Assembly (NCBI GenBank): GCA_964019135.1
Contig: OZ025256.1
Span: 40,024,035 to 40,088,034 of the forward strand
DNA length: 64,000 nt
From: Arenicola marina
Lineage: Eukaryota; Annelida; Polychaeta; Arenicolidae
Direction: 5' to 3'
Shown here: positions 1-13,700 of the stretch, in pieces
Layout: each line of letters begins with the position of its first letter
How positions within the stretch are numbered: the stretch's first letter is position 1
Made by a program: the position numbers and the translations under genes
Notes under the pieces: generated by a model
What the model was told of the DNA's origin: nothing
Databases searched by the model: none
The model's input: the letters and a program-made list of their open reading frames with translations, nothing else

Positions 1-58
1 GCCGACCGGCAGGATGCGGTCGACCTGTCCGTCATCCTCGTCCACCGCCAGCCAACGG
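1..58 (-). CDS. PKD1-like exon v22 (partial): PLAT/LH2 domain, part 3
   Basis: Encodes RWLAVDEDDGQVDRILPVG, the closing WLAxDxxDGxVxR strand of the PLAT domain. Acceptor TTCTTCCTGTGCAG|CC in phase 2 completes the AAC codon with exon v21. The exon runs off the left edge. The next product regions, expected outside the window, are the loop to TM2 and the channel-like membrane block. Confidence 0.92.
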
Positions 59-3000
59 CTGCACAGGAAGAAGTACCTGAGGTACAATGGGCACAGAAGA
101 GACAGACATAATTAATGGGATGTTGGTGCACACAAGGGTTGAAACGAGCCAAGGAGCCTCTCGGAACGATGAAAGATGAAACCATATTAAGTGCCCGGGC
201 CCGATTCGAAGCCAGAACCTATTGCACAAAACCAATACCACAGGGAGACCCCCCGAACGAAGGAAGAGGATTTCCCTAAATTATGGTGAACATTATCTGT
301 ACATTCTACAAATGGGTTTCTGAATGGATAGTTACTCTTCTGATTCATATTGTCCTGGTTAGCTTCATACAGACGATTGGCATACCATTAGATACGTGAA
401 TAATACAGAGCGAAAAGGCCCAAACAGTTAAAGTTAAAGTTGAAGCTAAAATTAAAGTTGAAGTGACAGTTGAAGTGAAATTTAAAGTGAAATTTAAGGT
501 GAAATTTAAAGTGAAATTTAAGGTGAAATTTAAGGTGAAATTTAAAGTTAAAGTTAAAGTGAAAGTTAAAGTAAAAGTTAAATTAGCTAAAGTAAAAGTA
601 AAAGTAAAAGTTACAGTTACAGTTACAGTTACAGTTAAAGTTAACGCGTATCGCCTGCATCGGTTCCACACCGGTGCGGCTGGCCAATGAGAGAGCCATG
701 CTGAGCGTGCCAGGGCGGCAGGGGGAGGACCTTACTTCTTGTGGCTGGCGAGGTCCTCAATGAGCACCTTGTCCAGGTACCACCCCGCGTGGTCGCTCTT
801 CCCCGAGTTGTCGTGCCACAGCCTCATGAAGCTCAGCGACCCCAGGGAATGCTCCGTGGACATGATGAACGTCCGGATGGAGCCCCGCGAGAAATGCTGC
901 AACGCAACGTGATTGGACGTTTTACTGACTTGACGTCAGTTGTGTTGAATAGCGCATTGGCCTATTACGTTATAGAGTAGGGTTGGAATATGTCCATCGG
1001 TCGGACACATCATGTGGGATACACCCCCCCCCCCCTCCTGCTGCCACTTGCCCTCACCTACGCCTCCCCTCCCTCTTCACCTTCTTTTTGCCATCGTGTC
1101 TGCCCCCTCCGCCCCTCCACCTCCTCCACCCCCTCCACCCCCTCCACCCTCCGCCCCTCCACCCCCTCCACCCCCTCCACCCCCTCCACCCCTCCACCCT
1201 CTCCCCCTCCACCCCCTCCACCCCTCCACCCTCCCCCCTCCGCCCCTTCACCCCCTCTACCCCTCCCCCCTCCGCCCCTTCACCCCCTCTACCCCCCTCC
1301 ACCCCTTCTCACCTTTTTCTTGCCATCGTCGATGGCCCGGACCCCCATATTCACCCCGCACCCCTCCACCCCTCCTCACCTTTTTCTTGCCGTCGTCCAG
1401 GGCCCGGACCCCCGTGCCCCCCCTCCCCTCATCCCCCTCCGTCCCTCCACCCCCTCCACCCCTCCATCCTCCACCCTCCACCCCACCACCCCACCACCCC
1501 CTCCACCCCCCACTCACCTTTTTCTTGCCGTCGTCCATGGCCCGGACCCCCGTGTCGCTGCCATCGCCAGTGAGTACGAAGAAGACTTTGGACTTAGTGC
1601 CGGCGTTCTTCCTCAGACCAGTATACACCGACACCTTGTAGTGGGCCCGGTGCGCCGACAGATTGCCGATCAGGGGGGTCACTCCCCACTGCAAACATAT
1701 GTCAAGACGCCATCAATCAATTAAATGATTAAATTAAATGATTAAATATAATTCAACAAGTAGATTGTGGTAAATGTGACTCACCAGCGTTGTATAAACA
1801 CAAAACAAGAGATATTCGACCATAGGTCGAGGACGAAAATATATAAATACATTTGAAAGCTGTATTAATGGCGACGTTACGAGTCGTCAGGGCCAATTTG
1901 GGCTAAGTGCTGCCTTCGACAGGCAGTGTGGCACTGTAGGCGGAGCTTAATTGGACATCCAGTTTGAAGCCAAGGCGCTTCTCTTGAAGCAATATTAACG
2001 GTACTTTCGTATCTTTTATTTACTATGTCTTCGTGACTTCACGAACTTCATTTGACGATCACGACAATATTCGCGATGGCTTCTATTTTGTTAAGTATAC
2101 GTATTTACGAAATCATGGGTGAACTCATGAACTTGTGGGTGATGGTAGCTATTGCCAAATTAGTTGAACATCAAGCAGGCCTAAACTTTCGTAGGAGCAC
2201 GTAAGCTATGACGTTGAAGCATACTTAGCCCCCTCGCCATAGGTGTCTGTGAAGACGACGTGTTTAAGTGAACATGAAATGTTGTTCTCAAGAGCGATTG
2301 CTTGACTCATTATGAATGGCGCTACGAATTTTACTTTTTATCTAATAATACGTCATCGTGACGTGACATGACGTCATTTGACGTTCGCCAAAATGCTCAA
2401 GATGGCTTTTATTTCTTTAATATGCCTACTTATCAACTCGGGTTATGACAGCTATTGCTCAAAGTGGCTGAAAATAAAGCAAACCCAACATTTCGGAGGA
2501 GCACGTTAGCTATGACGTTGAAGCATACTTAGCCCCCTCGCCATAGGTGTCTGTGAAGACGACGTGTTTAAGTGAACATGAAATGTTGTTCTCAAGAGCG
2601 ATTGCTTGACTCATTATGAATGGCGCTACGAATTTTACTTTTTATCTAATAATACGTCATCGTGACGTGACATGACGTCATTTGACGTTCGCAAAAATGC
2701 TCAAGATGGCTTTTATTTCTTTAATATGCCTACTTATCAACTCGGGTTATGACAGCTATTGCTCAAAGTGGCTGAAAATAAAGCAAACCCAACATTTCGT
2801 AGGAGCACGTTAGCTATGACGTCATTTTTGACGCATATTTATCCACTGCGCCAAAAAAGTTACACCCGGCACAAACTGTCCCTGAACACGACCTGCAACG
2901 TCAAGCGACCCGAAAGTCGCCATACCTTATAATAGCTGAGTAATAGCTTACGTAAGCTGTGTGACGTCATGACGTCATAGTGACGTTATGACGTGACGCA

Positions 3001-4683
3001 CGACAACGTCCAAGTGGCAATACGCCATGGTTTACTGCCAAAACTTATTCGAATAAAGAGCTAGGCGATAGAAAGAATAGTCTTTCAGCTATGGCTTGAC
3101 GAAATGGCCAAAAGTTGCATTAGTTCATCATTGCGGAGACACGGAGACCTAGGACAAGAACAAAGAACACTGCAGGCGAAGTGATATAGCAACTCATTTG
3201 TTTCTTTTACTAGGTTTCTGCCGATCAATGGTCCCTACCATTTGGCTTAAAGATCACAGCTCTGGCATGTTTTTCTTAATTTTGACGTTGTTTTCAAGAT
3301 GGACACAATGTCCATTCACTCATCATTGGTGGCCTTCAAAGGTGTAGTCCCACTTTGAAGCGCTCTAGCGCCATAACTGAGCAACATCCGCCTGATTGAA
3401 GCATAAAGTGATCTGTAGATGCTTATTGGCAACTAGTTGGCGAAAAGAATGCAATTTTAGCATTTTTATCTGATTTTTGACTTTTCTTTCAATGGCAAGA
3501 ATCTGTATGTTTATCATTAGGCCAGTAGCTTCGTTGCCATGGAAACAAAAAGTAATACAGAAATCGCCGTGTGTTTCTTATAACTTGCTTTAACGTGATA
3601 TTACCTCACTGTGTGGTGAAGGAGACTGAAATAGCTTGAGCGGAAGTAGGTCATATTCACTCAAGTTCATTTTTCCCCATAGGATCCCATGTTAAACGAT
3701 TTTGACTATATACCAAAAAGTAATATCACTATAGAACCATGTGGACAGATTTTGACTCAGCTTAGTATTATCCATCCACAGATGCAAGCATTGAGTGATG
3801 GTTTGAATAGGACGCCTGTGGGAGCCTCTGCTAACACCAAAAAGCCGTATCTTTTACCATTGGCGAAATTTCAAAAAAATCGTGTGACGTCACTATTTGA
3901 TCCAATCGCATGCGGTAAGCACTTAGGCTACTATATATTCTTTTTAACCAAAGAAAAAATCCCAGTGTGCCTTGATGGAGGCACTTGTGAAATACACGAC
4001 AAAACAGTTTTTCCAGCCTGAAGATACAGCGCTTTAACATGGGAAGTCCCATAGAGAAATACCGTCGGCCCTGGAACCGGAAGTAAGATAGAAACATATT
4101 GTTTTATGTTTGCAGCTATACGAGGAACTACGTTTCCTACAATATAATGCTACTTTCAATTTTTAGAATTTTTTTCAGATTTTTGACGATTTTTTTCAAG
4201 TACCAAATATGACGTCATCGTGACGTCACGTGACGCATCAGAAAACTCTAAGATTCGACACAACTCATCTCAATTCATATTTCTATGGCATATTAGAACA
4301 TCATAGCGATAGCTTGATGGCAAATGGACCCAAAAGCGAGAAAACTGACAGAGGTCATTTAGTGCCTTTTCCTAAAAACTTATTACCTCATTTTACTCGA
4401 AAATGAGTAATACGCATCAAAAAGTGAACAATACCCGAAAACTGCGCATTGAATGCTAGCACATTTTGAAACTGACCAGAGATCTGTAGCGTCAATATTA
4501 ACGGAGATATAAGCGTTTTTAGTTATTTTTTCAAAAAATCGCTGTGACCTTGACCTTTGACCTTTCAACCTGTGTGACGAGTATGTTCTAGCCCTACTGA
4601 GTGGCTATAAGGTACTGAAGACTGCAAACCGATGCATACAGTCGTTATGCCATAAGAAGACTTCCCGTTTTTGCGTGAAACAG

Positions 4684-4714
<31 letters not shown>

Positions 4715-7700
4715 GAAACAGACAAACAAACACGACCGACCGACATATGACGAAAATTTTAAATTTTCGTCATAATAACAGCTGGGACAAATGGGGATCA
4801 TCTTCGTTTGCAAACAATATTGTGATCGCGTAGTGACCGAAACTAAGATCAAGAAATTGGACCGTCATCTGGTGACATGCTGTTATTGTCTGGTTGAATA
4901 ATAATACACCCAGACCACTTCCATCAGTCGTACTGTGGCACTTTATATCGGTCTGGCCACTTTATATCAGCTTGGTCACTTCAAATTCGCATGGTCACTT
5001 TATATCAATCACTATCACTTTAATATATGCCACCTTGCGTCATTAGCGGACCACTTTAAATCATTGTCTGACCATTGTACAACATTGTCTGACCACTTTA
5101 CATCACTATCGAACCACTTTATGTCATTATCGGACCATTTTACTTAATCATCCGACCACTATATATCACTGACCAATTGACTTTATTATGTGTACAGTTG
5201 ACATCATTATATGACTACTGAAAATAATTATCTGACAACTTTACTTCATTATCTGACCACTTGAGGCATTATCTGACCCCCTTACATCATTATCTGACTA
5301 CTTTACCTTACTTCTGACCACTTAACATCATTATCTGATCAACTGTACATCATTATCTGACCCCTTTACATCATTATCCCACAACTTTACATCATTATCC
5401 CACAACTTTACATCATTATCTTACCCCTTTGCATCATTATCTGACCCACCCCCCGTGTCCCCGTATCCCCATGGCACACTGACCCTCTCGACGTCCCGGC
5501 GGTCGGCCCGCCGTGCCCAGATGGCCAGAAGCAGGTAGACCAGGAGGATGGCTAGCAGCGTGCACAACACAGTCGGGTTCTGCATCAGCAGCGTGCTGAA
5601 GTTGGCGAAGATGTAGTTGAAGTCGATAGGGTTGACGGTCGGCACTTGGAAGCCGCTAGCGAAGGAGCGCACGTCCTTCGACATCCTTGAACAGTCGCAG
5701 ACCGTCTGGTTCAGTGTCGAAGAGGGCGTCACCTGGTGGCAGATATTGATTTTGTTATAAATCGCATATTTTGTTAATCAATAGAAATTATAAACAAGGA
5801 AGGAGAACTATGGATTTGGTGATGGAAGGAACAGTTGTCACCCAGGAAGCTGTCCGCAGTGGATAACTTTCTCATGGTATTCTAGGATTTGATCTACAGA
5901 TCTACCCCGTCCATAGTATTCTGACCATTTTACATCAAGTGGTTTAACCACAGATGGTGAATCTGTGAACACTGGGGCCGTATATATAATCCCCTCGTAG
6001 GTTACGCACGAAAAATATATAATATAAAATGACGTCATCTTGGTTACGGCATAACAACCAGTGGCGTAAATAGCGACGTCGTTTTCGGAACTTAAACAAT
6101 TTTATGACGTCACGCCTCAGTCTTAAGTGTTCATTATCTTAAAGAATGGATCGAAAAACAGACCTAGCCGTGTTGTATTAACGTAAGTGTGCGTTACTCA
6201 AATAAAGAACGGTAAAACAGTGCTTTATTTTAATAATGAACGGAAAAACTGTGCATTATCAGTCGAGCTGAGCTGAGCGGAGCCGAGTTGGCTGGTGTTG
6301 ACAGACCTTGCCAATTTCAAGACAAACAATGGAATGCATAAGTCAATGTTAGGCACCAAAGGGGCGGGGGTTAGATCAGACACCTCAAAATATATGGAAA
6401 TTCCACAGTTATCGATTGCATACATTTCTCATTATATCCGTCATATCGCTTTTCAGGGGGCGATGTTTTCACGAAACTAAGAAGCAATGACTCCCAAAAT
6501 GTCTACTCCATCCACGCCTTCCCACCTCTACCCTCCCCCCTGGGGCTTCACAATGACGAACCGTTGTTTCCACGATGTGCCTCGTGTATTCGTCGGGCAG
6601 TGCAATTGACACAATGGTCAATTCCTGTGTCCAAACGTGAGCACATGGCATGCCTTGTTATAACAAATTCATAAGTACGTTAAAGAACTCGCTGTCGTGC
6701 ATTCCCCAAATAAACCACTCGACGCTATCGCGCCTCGTGCTTTATTTTGGCGAATGCACTCCAACTCGTTCTTTAACTAGTACATAACAGGTGGCGAGAT
6801 CCTGTTACCTTGCAGGTGTCGCTCTCCCACGTCTGTTTGCTGTCGTCCCACGCCCGACACCGGGTAAACGCTGCGCTGATCCCGAAGTTCGGGATCGAGG
6901 AGTCATTGCCGGACGTCCCATTGGTCCCGTCAACCCCCGGGCCCACCGCTCGCTTCCGGCGCTGACCGCCAAGCCCTGGATCAGTATCTGTCGGTAGAGA
7001 ACCAATCATACAATAACAATTATAATAATAATCATAATAATTATCATAATAACAATTATCTGTTCATGTTTTGTTCAAAAGGACACAACAGCCACATAAT
7101 TACAAATTATGACACAAATATCACAACCCCTTTATCACAAATTATGACACAAAGAGCACATCCACATAATCACAAATTATGACACAAAGATCACATCCAC
7201 AGGATCACGAATTATAAGCTAAAAATGGCATCCATACAAAATCGTGTAATAACTTATGACCAAAAGCTAGACCCACTGTGATGGATAACAACTCTAAAAG
7301 CGTGCTTGTGCCATGATAATGCGGCCTATCCACATAATTGGCAAAAACTTTTTCAAATACAGTTATAACAATCTAGTTGAGATCCCGCTAACTCTCGTTA
7401 TCAAACACGTGTTGGACGGGATGGAAGGGTTGATCCTGCTGATCCGGAACTCACAGACGGGGAGGATGCCCAGATACATCCCGGGCGGAGTTATCGTGTC
7501 TCCAGGAATCGCCAGCTGCCACGGATCCGTCCGGGAATAGTTCGGGAACGTGTGCATGTAGTCGTGGAAGGTGGCGTTGGGCTTGTCCAGAACAGCGTCC
7601 TCGGCCCCCATCTTCACATACACCTGGGGGGGGGGGGGGTAAAGAGAGGGTTGGTAAAGGTAAGAGCCGCATATATACCTTAATTGGTTTGACAGTGAAG

Positions 7701-10700
7701 GTGACGGAAATAAACGTAGAAGCCGCATCAGCCCTAATAGACTTGTCAGGGGGGTGATGGGAATAAAGGTAAGGTTTTTGCGTTCCTCGGGATTGGGCTT
7801 TTCATTTCACCGTGAACTGGCGTGAACTGGGAATGGGGTATTAGCCGACCCCTATACATCGGCCTTAATTTATTGTCAGGGGGGTGATGGAAATAAAGGT
7901 AAGGTTTTTGCGTTCCTCGGGATTGGGCTTTTCATTTCACCGTGAACTGGCGTGAACTGGGAATGGGGTATTAGCCGACCGCCGTGATCAAGGATTTACA
8001 TTAATCGTGAACTGGGAATTTTAATATTAAAGATATTAATATTATAGAAAATGACAGAACCGACGTCCGCTATGGGGTTGGTTACCTCAAAGCCCAGTCC
8101 GGGATCCTCAGTGTCTCCAGGCTGTAGGCTCATCAGGAAGGTGTCCCCGACCGACGCCAGAGACACGTGGATGTAGACCATTCCAGTGCTGTCGTCTCGC
8201 GTGGCGTTTGTCATGTTCACTGCCGCATTGTCCTCTGCACCAATCTGGTCCACAGTTACCGTCGTCTGCCGGCAAACAAGACAGACATACTCTCAACGCA
8301 AAACAAGATACTCTCAACGCAAAACAAGATACTCTCAACGCAAAACTAGATACTCTCAACGCCAAACAAGCGTGATATCAACGTGAAACAGGCGTACTCT
8401 TAACGCAAAAGAAAAATACTCTCAACGAAAAACTAGATACTATCAACGCCAAACAGGCGTACTCTCAACGTCAAAGAAAAATATTGTCAACGCAAAAGAA
8501 AAGTAACTTCAACGCAAAGGAAATATACGGTATTCTCATTACGCAAAAAAACATCCTGTCATCTCAAAACTAAAATCCCAAATAAAAATGTGAAAATTTC
8601 TCCTGCTCAACTTACATGGAAGTCGTTCAGTTCAATGAAACGTTCATCCTCGTCCGTCAGGCTGAGCTGGGTTATACCGGAAGTGACGTCAGCAGCCGTC
8701 TCGCTCAAGGCGTAGACATTGGAGGCCGAGTAGGCGACCTGGATAACGGAGGTGAGGCTCGAAACAGTGAGGATGTCCACCAACAAATAAAAATAATAAC
8801 CATCTTGTGTACGATACGGGCTCGTTTTTGTTTTGTTTTTAAATATATGTTAATGTTCAAGTTGTAACTTACTGACATCAAATATCAATGAAATAATAAT
8901 GGTGAACATAACATTCAAATTCTTCGTAATGTCTCTAATATAGGACTCGTTGTTAATATTACTGAAGACACATCAATTATGTAAAATATGACCTAATGTG
9001 CAATATTGTAGCTTAGTTTGAACATGACCACATATGAAAAACCATTGTAGAGGCGTCCTTCATGTCTAAAGCTCAACATACAGCAATTTTCCACCTGTAT
9101 TATAATTTACATTTTGTGTCGACCATTGTAAAAATTACCTGACTGAATGAATGTTATCTTTGGACGAAATAGATGTGCAAAGCAGGCCAAGAATGGCGAC
9201 GAACTTTACGTGTTCATGACGTAAAACACAAGAAAGCTTCACATTCCCACACTAGGTGGGCCCAAAACAACACGCTCTGTTATATATGAGTACAAAAAAA
9301 TTCTAAACAACATTTGTTTTCTAAAAATTTAACTAAATTTAAATCCTATAAATATTATGCAACTATTTACCTGAAAGACAAGCTTAGAGCTGGCGAGACC
9401 GAAGTATAAGTCACTATTAGATATGGCTTCGGTAACGTCAGGAAGATGGATCGAAGACCCCGCTGAGGCGAACGTCTCCTCGTTCAGATTCTCCGGCTGG
9501 TGGAACAAAACGAACAGTTTCAATGCACAAGAAAAACTAAAATTCCCATTCTCCGGCTGGTAGAACAAAATGAACAGTTTCAATGCGCAAGAAAAACTAA
9601 CATCACCATTTTCGGCTGGTAAGAACAAAATGAACAATTTCAATGCGCAAGAAAAAGTAAAATCACCATTCTCCGGCTGGTAGAACAAAATGAACAGTTT
9701 CAATGCGCAACAAACATGCCAAAATTATCAGTGCGCGCGCGAGGAATGACTTCCGGGCAAAGAAATGCACACGAGAGTAGATGTCATCCTCTTGCGTTGT
9801 GTCTAGTACGTTTAACTCAATGAATTGGCGTATATCCTTATAGCTGTGACACACACTAAAACTAAATCGATGTGAATATGGAGAGATCGCCCTCCCTGTG
9901 TGAGGGTGGCCCCTTGCATGTCCGTTTTCTTGGACATGAAGGCTACATTGACCAATAAAAGGATGAAGTACGGTTGAAACAGGTGATACTATCGCTGAAC
10001 CTTATATGACATGGCCAAGCTTATATGATAGGGATATAATCTAGCGTGTGTGGGCGATAATAGCGATGCATGATCCCCGAAACTTGGCCCAGACGCAGGT
10101 GCCAGGGCGCGAACCCAAGACCTGTTGATCTGCGGCTCAGCCTGCTTACCAACATAAATAAGGAGACCCCCTGTGTTCAAAATGCAGAGAAAAGATAGAG
10201 CAAGCCTCCCGCTGTGACCAGATAGAGAGATCGCCGTACCTCTGAGAGGACGAGTGTCATACTGAGCTCCCGGGATCCCACGTTGACTTTGGCGTTCTCG
10301 ACCAGATTAGACCTCAGCCCCTCGGACAGCTTCACCATGGTCTTCTCAAAGGTCGCCAGAGACTGCTTGGCCTGTCAGACAAGGATCATGGCAGACATGC
10401 ATCAAGGCGAATGCAACTTATTGCTACACGATGTGGTGCAGATCAATACATGGAATACGCAATAGGCAATACAGGCCGACGTACATTTTTATCATACACA
10501 CCAATATCCACAATATCCTCACCTATATACCCACCATTCGCCACATCCTGCTACTTCATCCACACTTCCTGTCAGCCGCCACATTCTGCTACTTCATCCA
10601 CACTTCCCGTCAGCCGCCACATCCTGCTACTTCGTCCACACTTCCTGTCAGCCGCCACATCCTGCTACTTCATCCACACTTCCTGTCAGCCGCCACATCC

Positions 10701-13700
10701 TGCTACTTCATCCACACTTCCCGTCAGCCGCCACATCCTGCTACTTCATCCACACTTCCTGTCAGCCGCCACATCCTGCTACTTCATCCACACTTCCTGT
10801 CAGCCGCCACATCCTGCTACTTCATCCACACTTCCTGTCAGCCGCCACATCCTGCTACTTCATCCACACTTCATGTCAGCCGCCACATCCTGCTACTTCA
10901 TCCACACTTCCTGTCAGCCGCCACATCCTGCTACTTCATCCACACTTCCTGTCAGCCGCCACATCCTGCTACTTCATCCACACTTCCTGTCAGCCGCCAC
11001 ATCCTGCTACTTCATCCACACTTCCTGTCAGCCGCCACATCCTGCTACTTCATCCACACTTCCTGTCAGCCGCCACATCCTGCTACTTCATCCACACTTC
11101 CTGTCAGCCGCCACATCCTGCTACTTCATCCACACTTCCTGTCAGCCGCCACATCCTGCTACTTCATCCACACTTCCCGTCAGCCGCCACATCTTGCTAC
11201 TTCATCCACACTTCCTGTCAGCCGCCACTACCCCTCCACCGCCAGCCCTCAGCCATCAACCCCCCTCCCCCTCACCACCCACCAACCCCCCTCCTTCTTA
11301 CCACCCACCACCCACACTTCCCCTCACCATCTCCTTTACCACTCACCACCTACCCTCCCACTCCCCCTCCCCACCCTCCTCCCCCTCCCCCTCACCACCT
11401 ACCAGGGCCTTCTGCTCCTGTTTCTTCTGCTCCAGCTCGGCGTGCTTCAAGATCTCGTCGTCCTCGGACACCGGGACATCCTGTTCCTTCTCCTTTGCCT
11501 CCTCCGCCGCGATCTGGACTGTGGAGCCAAGCAGGGCGGGTCAAACCAGGGTCAAACCAGGGCCAAACCAGGGTGAAAACAGGGTTCAAACCAGGGTCAA
11601 GTCGGGGTGAAAACCGGGTCATACCACGGTCAAACCACGATCAAAACGGGGTCAAACCAGGGTCAAAATGAAGTCAAAACAGGGTCAAACCAGAGTCAAA
11701 ACGGGGTTAAACCAGGATCACATCAGGGGTAAAACGATGTCAAGCTAGGGTAGAAACAGAGCAAAAACCGGGTCAAACCAAGGTCAAAAGCTATCCGTAA
11801 GGCAGGTTAAACCAGGGTCAAATCCTTTTCGCAAGGCAGGTCAAACCAAAGTCAAACAGGGGTCAAAACGTCGTCATAAAGCGGGTCAAAAGCAGGGTTA
11901 AGACAGAAACCTCTCCACAATGTCCAACATGAGGAATGCCAATCGACGGGCTTTTCTGGCAGCAACAGGCCTAACATAACCGGGGGGGGGGCACTTTGAA
12001 CATTTTCGATATCAACTAAAAATACCGGCAAGAGGTGGAATTTTCAAAACAAACTTCAGTCTCTAATGGACACAACGAGAGAAATTTTAGATATTTGCTA
12101 AGGGGATTGAAAGAAAACATGCGAAAAAAAGTCATTTGGGCGGCACATATCTATATGGCTAACTATAGGTAGCGCTCCCACCCCTCTGGAACATAACTGC
12201 AAAGGCAGTTTGAGCACTTTGCAAGAGTTATCTAATGGGTCCGGAAGAGGTTTGTTGGCCTTTCATGGATAAGGTTCCTAGGCGAAACGCGAAAAATTAC
12301 GTGCGTACGTGCACAGGCAAGCCGCGCCCCTGAATAATCCGCCATAGGCCACTTATTAGTCACGTAGTAATACTCCATTACACGAGTCAGGAGGTGGCCA
12401 AATGCTACTGCCCCTTTTAATGACATATTATTAATTATGAAATGAAGATGTCTGAAGTGGATTACCTGAGACGGCGTCGTCTAAAGTCAGCTCCGAGTTC
12501 GTAGACTGTACGGACAGCAGCTCTGGTCATTGGAAAACACAAGGCAAGGACATGAAATGGTTGGTGTTTAGGCTGCTTTTGTGCCACATGAGGGCTAAAC
12601 TGGGCCAAGGAACTGGGCCAAGGAACTGGGCCAAGGAACTGGGCCAAGGAACTGGGCCAAGGAACTGGGCCAAGGAACTGGGCCAAGGAACCTCCCGGGA
12701 CCATGAAGGATGAATGGATGAAACATGCTCCTGATTAGGCACCCAAGCTCTGACTCGAACTCAGGACCTATTGATCTGCGGTCTAGTGTGCTAACCACTA
12801 CACCAAGGAGGCCCCCCAGGACCTGATGATCAGCGGTCTAGTGCGCTAACCACTACACCAAGGAGGCCCCCAGGACTTATTGATCTGCGGTCTAGTGCGC
12901 TTACCACTACACCAGGGAGGCCCCCCAGGACTTATTGATCTGCGGTCTAGTGCGCTAACCACTACACCAAGGAGGCCCCCCAGGACTTATTGATCTGCGG
13001 TCTAGTGCGCTAACCACTACACCAAGGAGGCCCCCCAGGACTTATTGATCTGCGGTCTAGTGCGCTAACCACTACACCAAGGAGGCCCCCCCCCTAGGAC
13101 TTATTGATCTGCGGTCTAAGGCGCTAGCCACTATACCAGGGAGGCCCTAAAGGGCAATGACACTAGACTCCTACACTTAGATTGAAACTCTAAATGAACT
13201 TGTTTGGCAGAGTGTTAATTTAGTATTACTGTTCTTGTCGTCAGTGGTATACCATCAATGTACTAATGTTGCATGCATATAATATAGACCCACCCTCACT
13301 GGTTCAAGAAGTGCACAACTTATGTGTCACGATTCATTAACAAGTAAACGATGTTTAACAACCATTCATTCACAAGTAAACTATGCGTAACAACGATTTA
13401 TTAACAAGTAAACGGTGTGTAACAACGATTCATTCACCAGTAAACTATGCGAAACAACGATTCATTAACAAGTTAAGAAGGAAACAAGCGTGATATATTG
13501 GCTTACGGTTGGCGAAGTCAGCCTGGGCTGCGAAATCCAACTCAGTGATGTCCATGTTCTCCACCATGTCAGACACGAAACTCATACTCTGAGACTGGAA
13601 GATAAGGCAGATCAGCTATACGTGGCTGGTTCCATGTTCTCCACCATGTCAGACACGAAACTCATACTCTGAGACTGGAAGATAAGGCAGATCAGCTATA

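Noticed and set aside
983-1724. Pro-rich plus-strand proteins
   Set aside because: Antisense reading of the CCACCCCCT intron array and of PLAT exon v20.
10411-11610. Plus-strand open frames of 399 and 381 codons
   Set aside because: Created by the 38-bp intronic array, on the strand opposite to the gene, and overlapping exon v12 in antisense.
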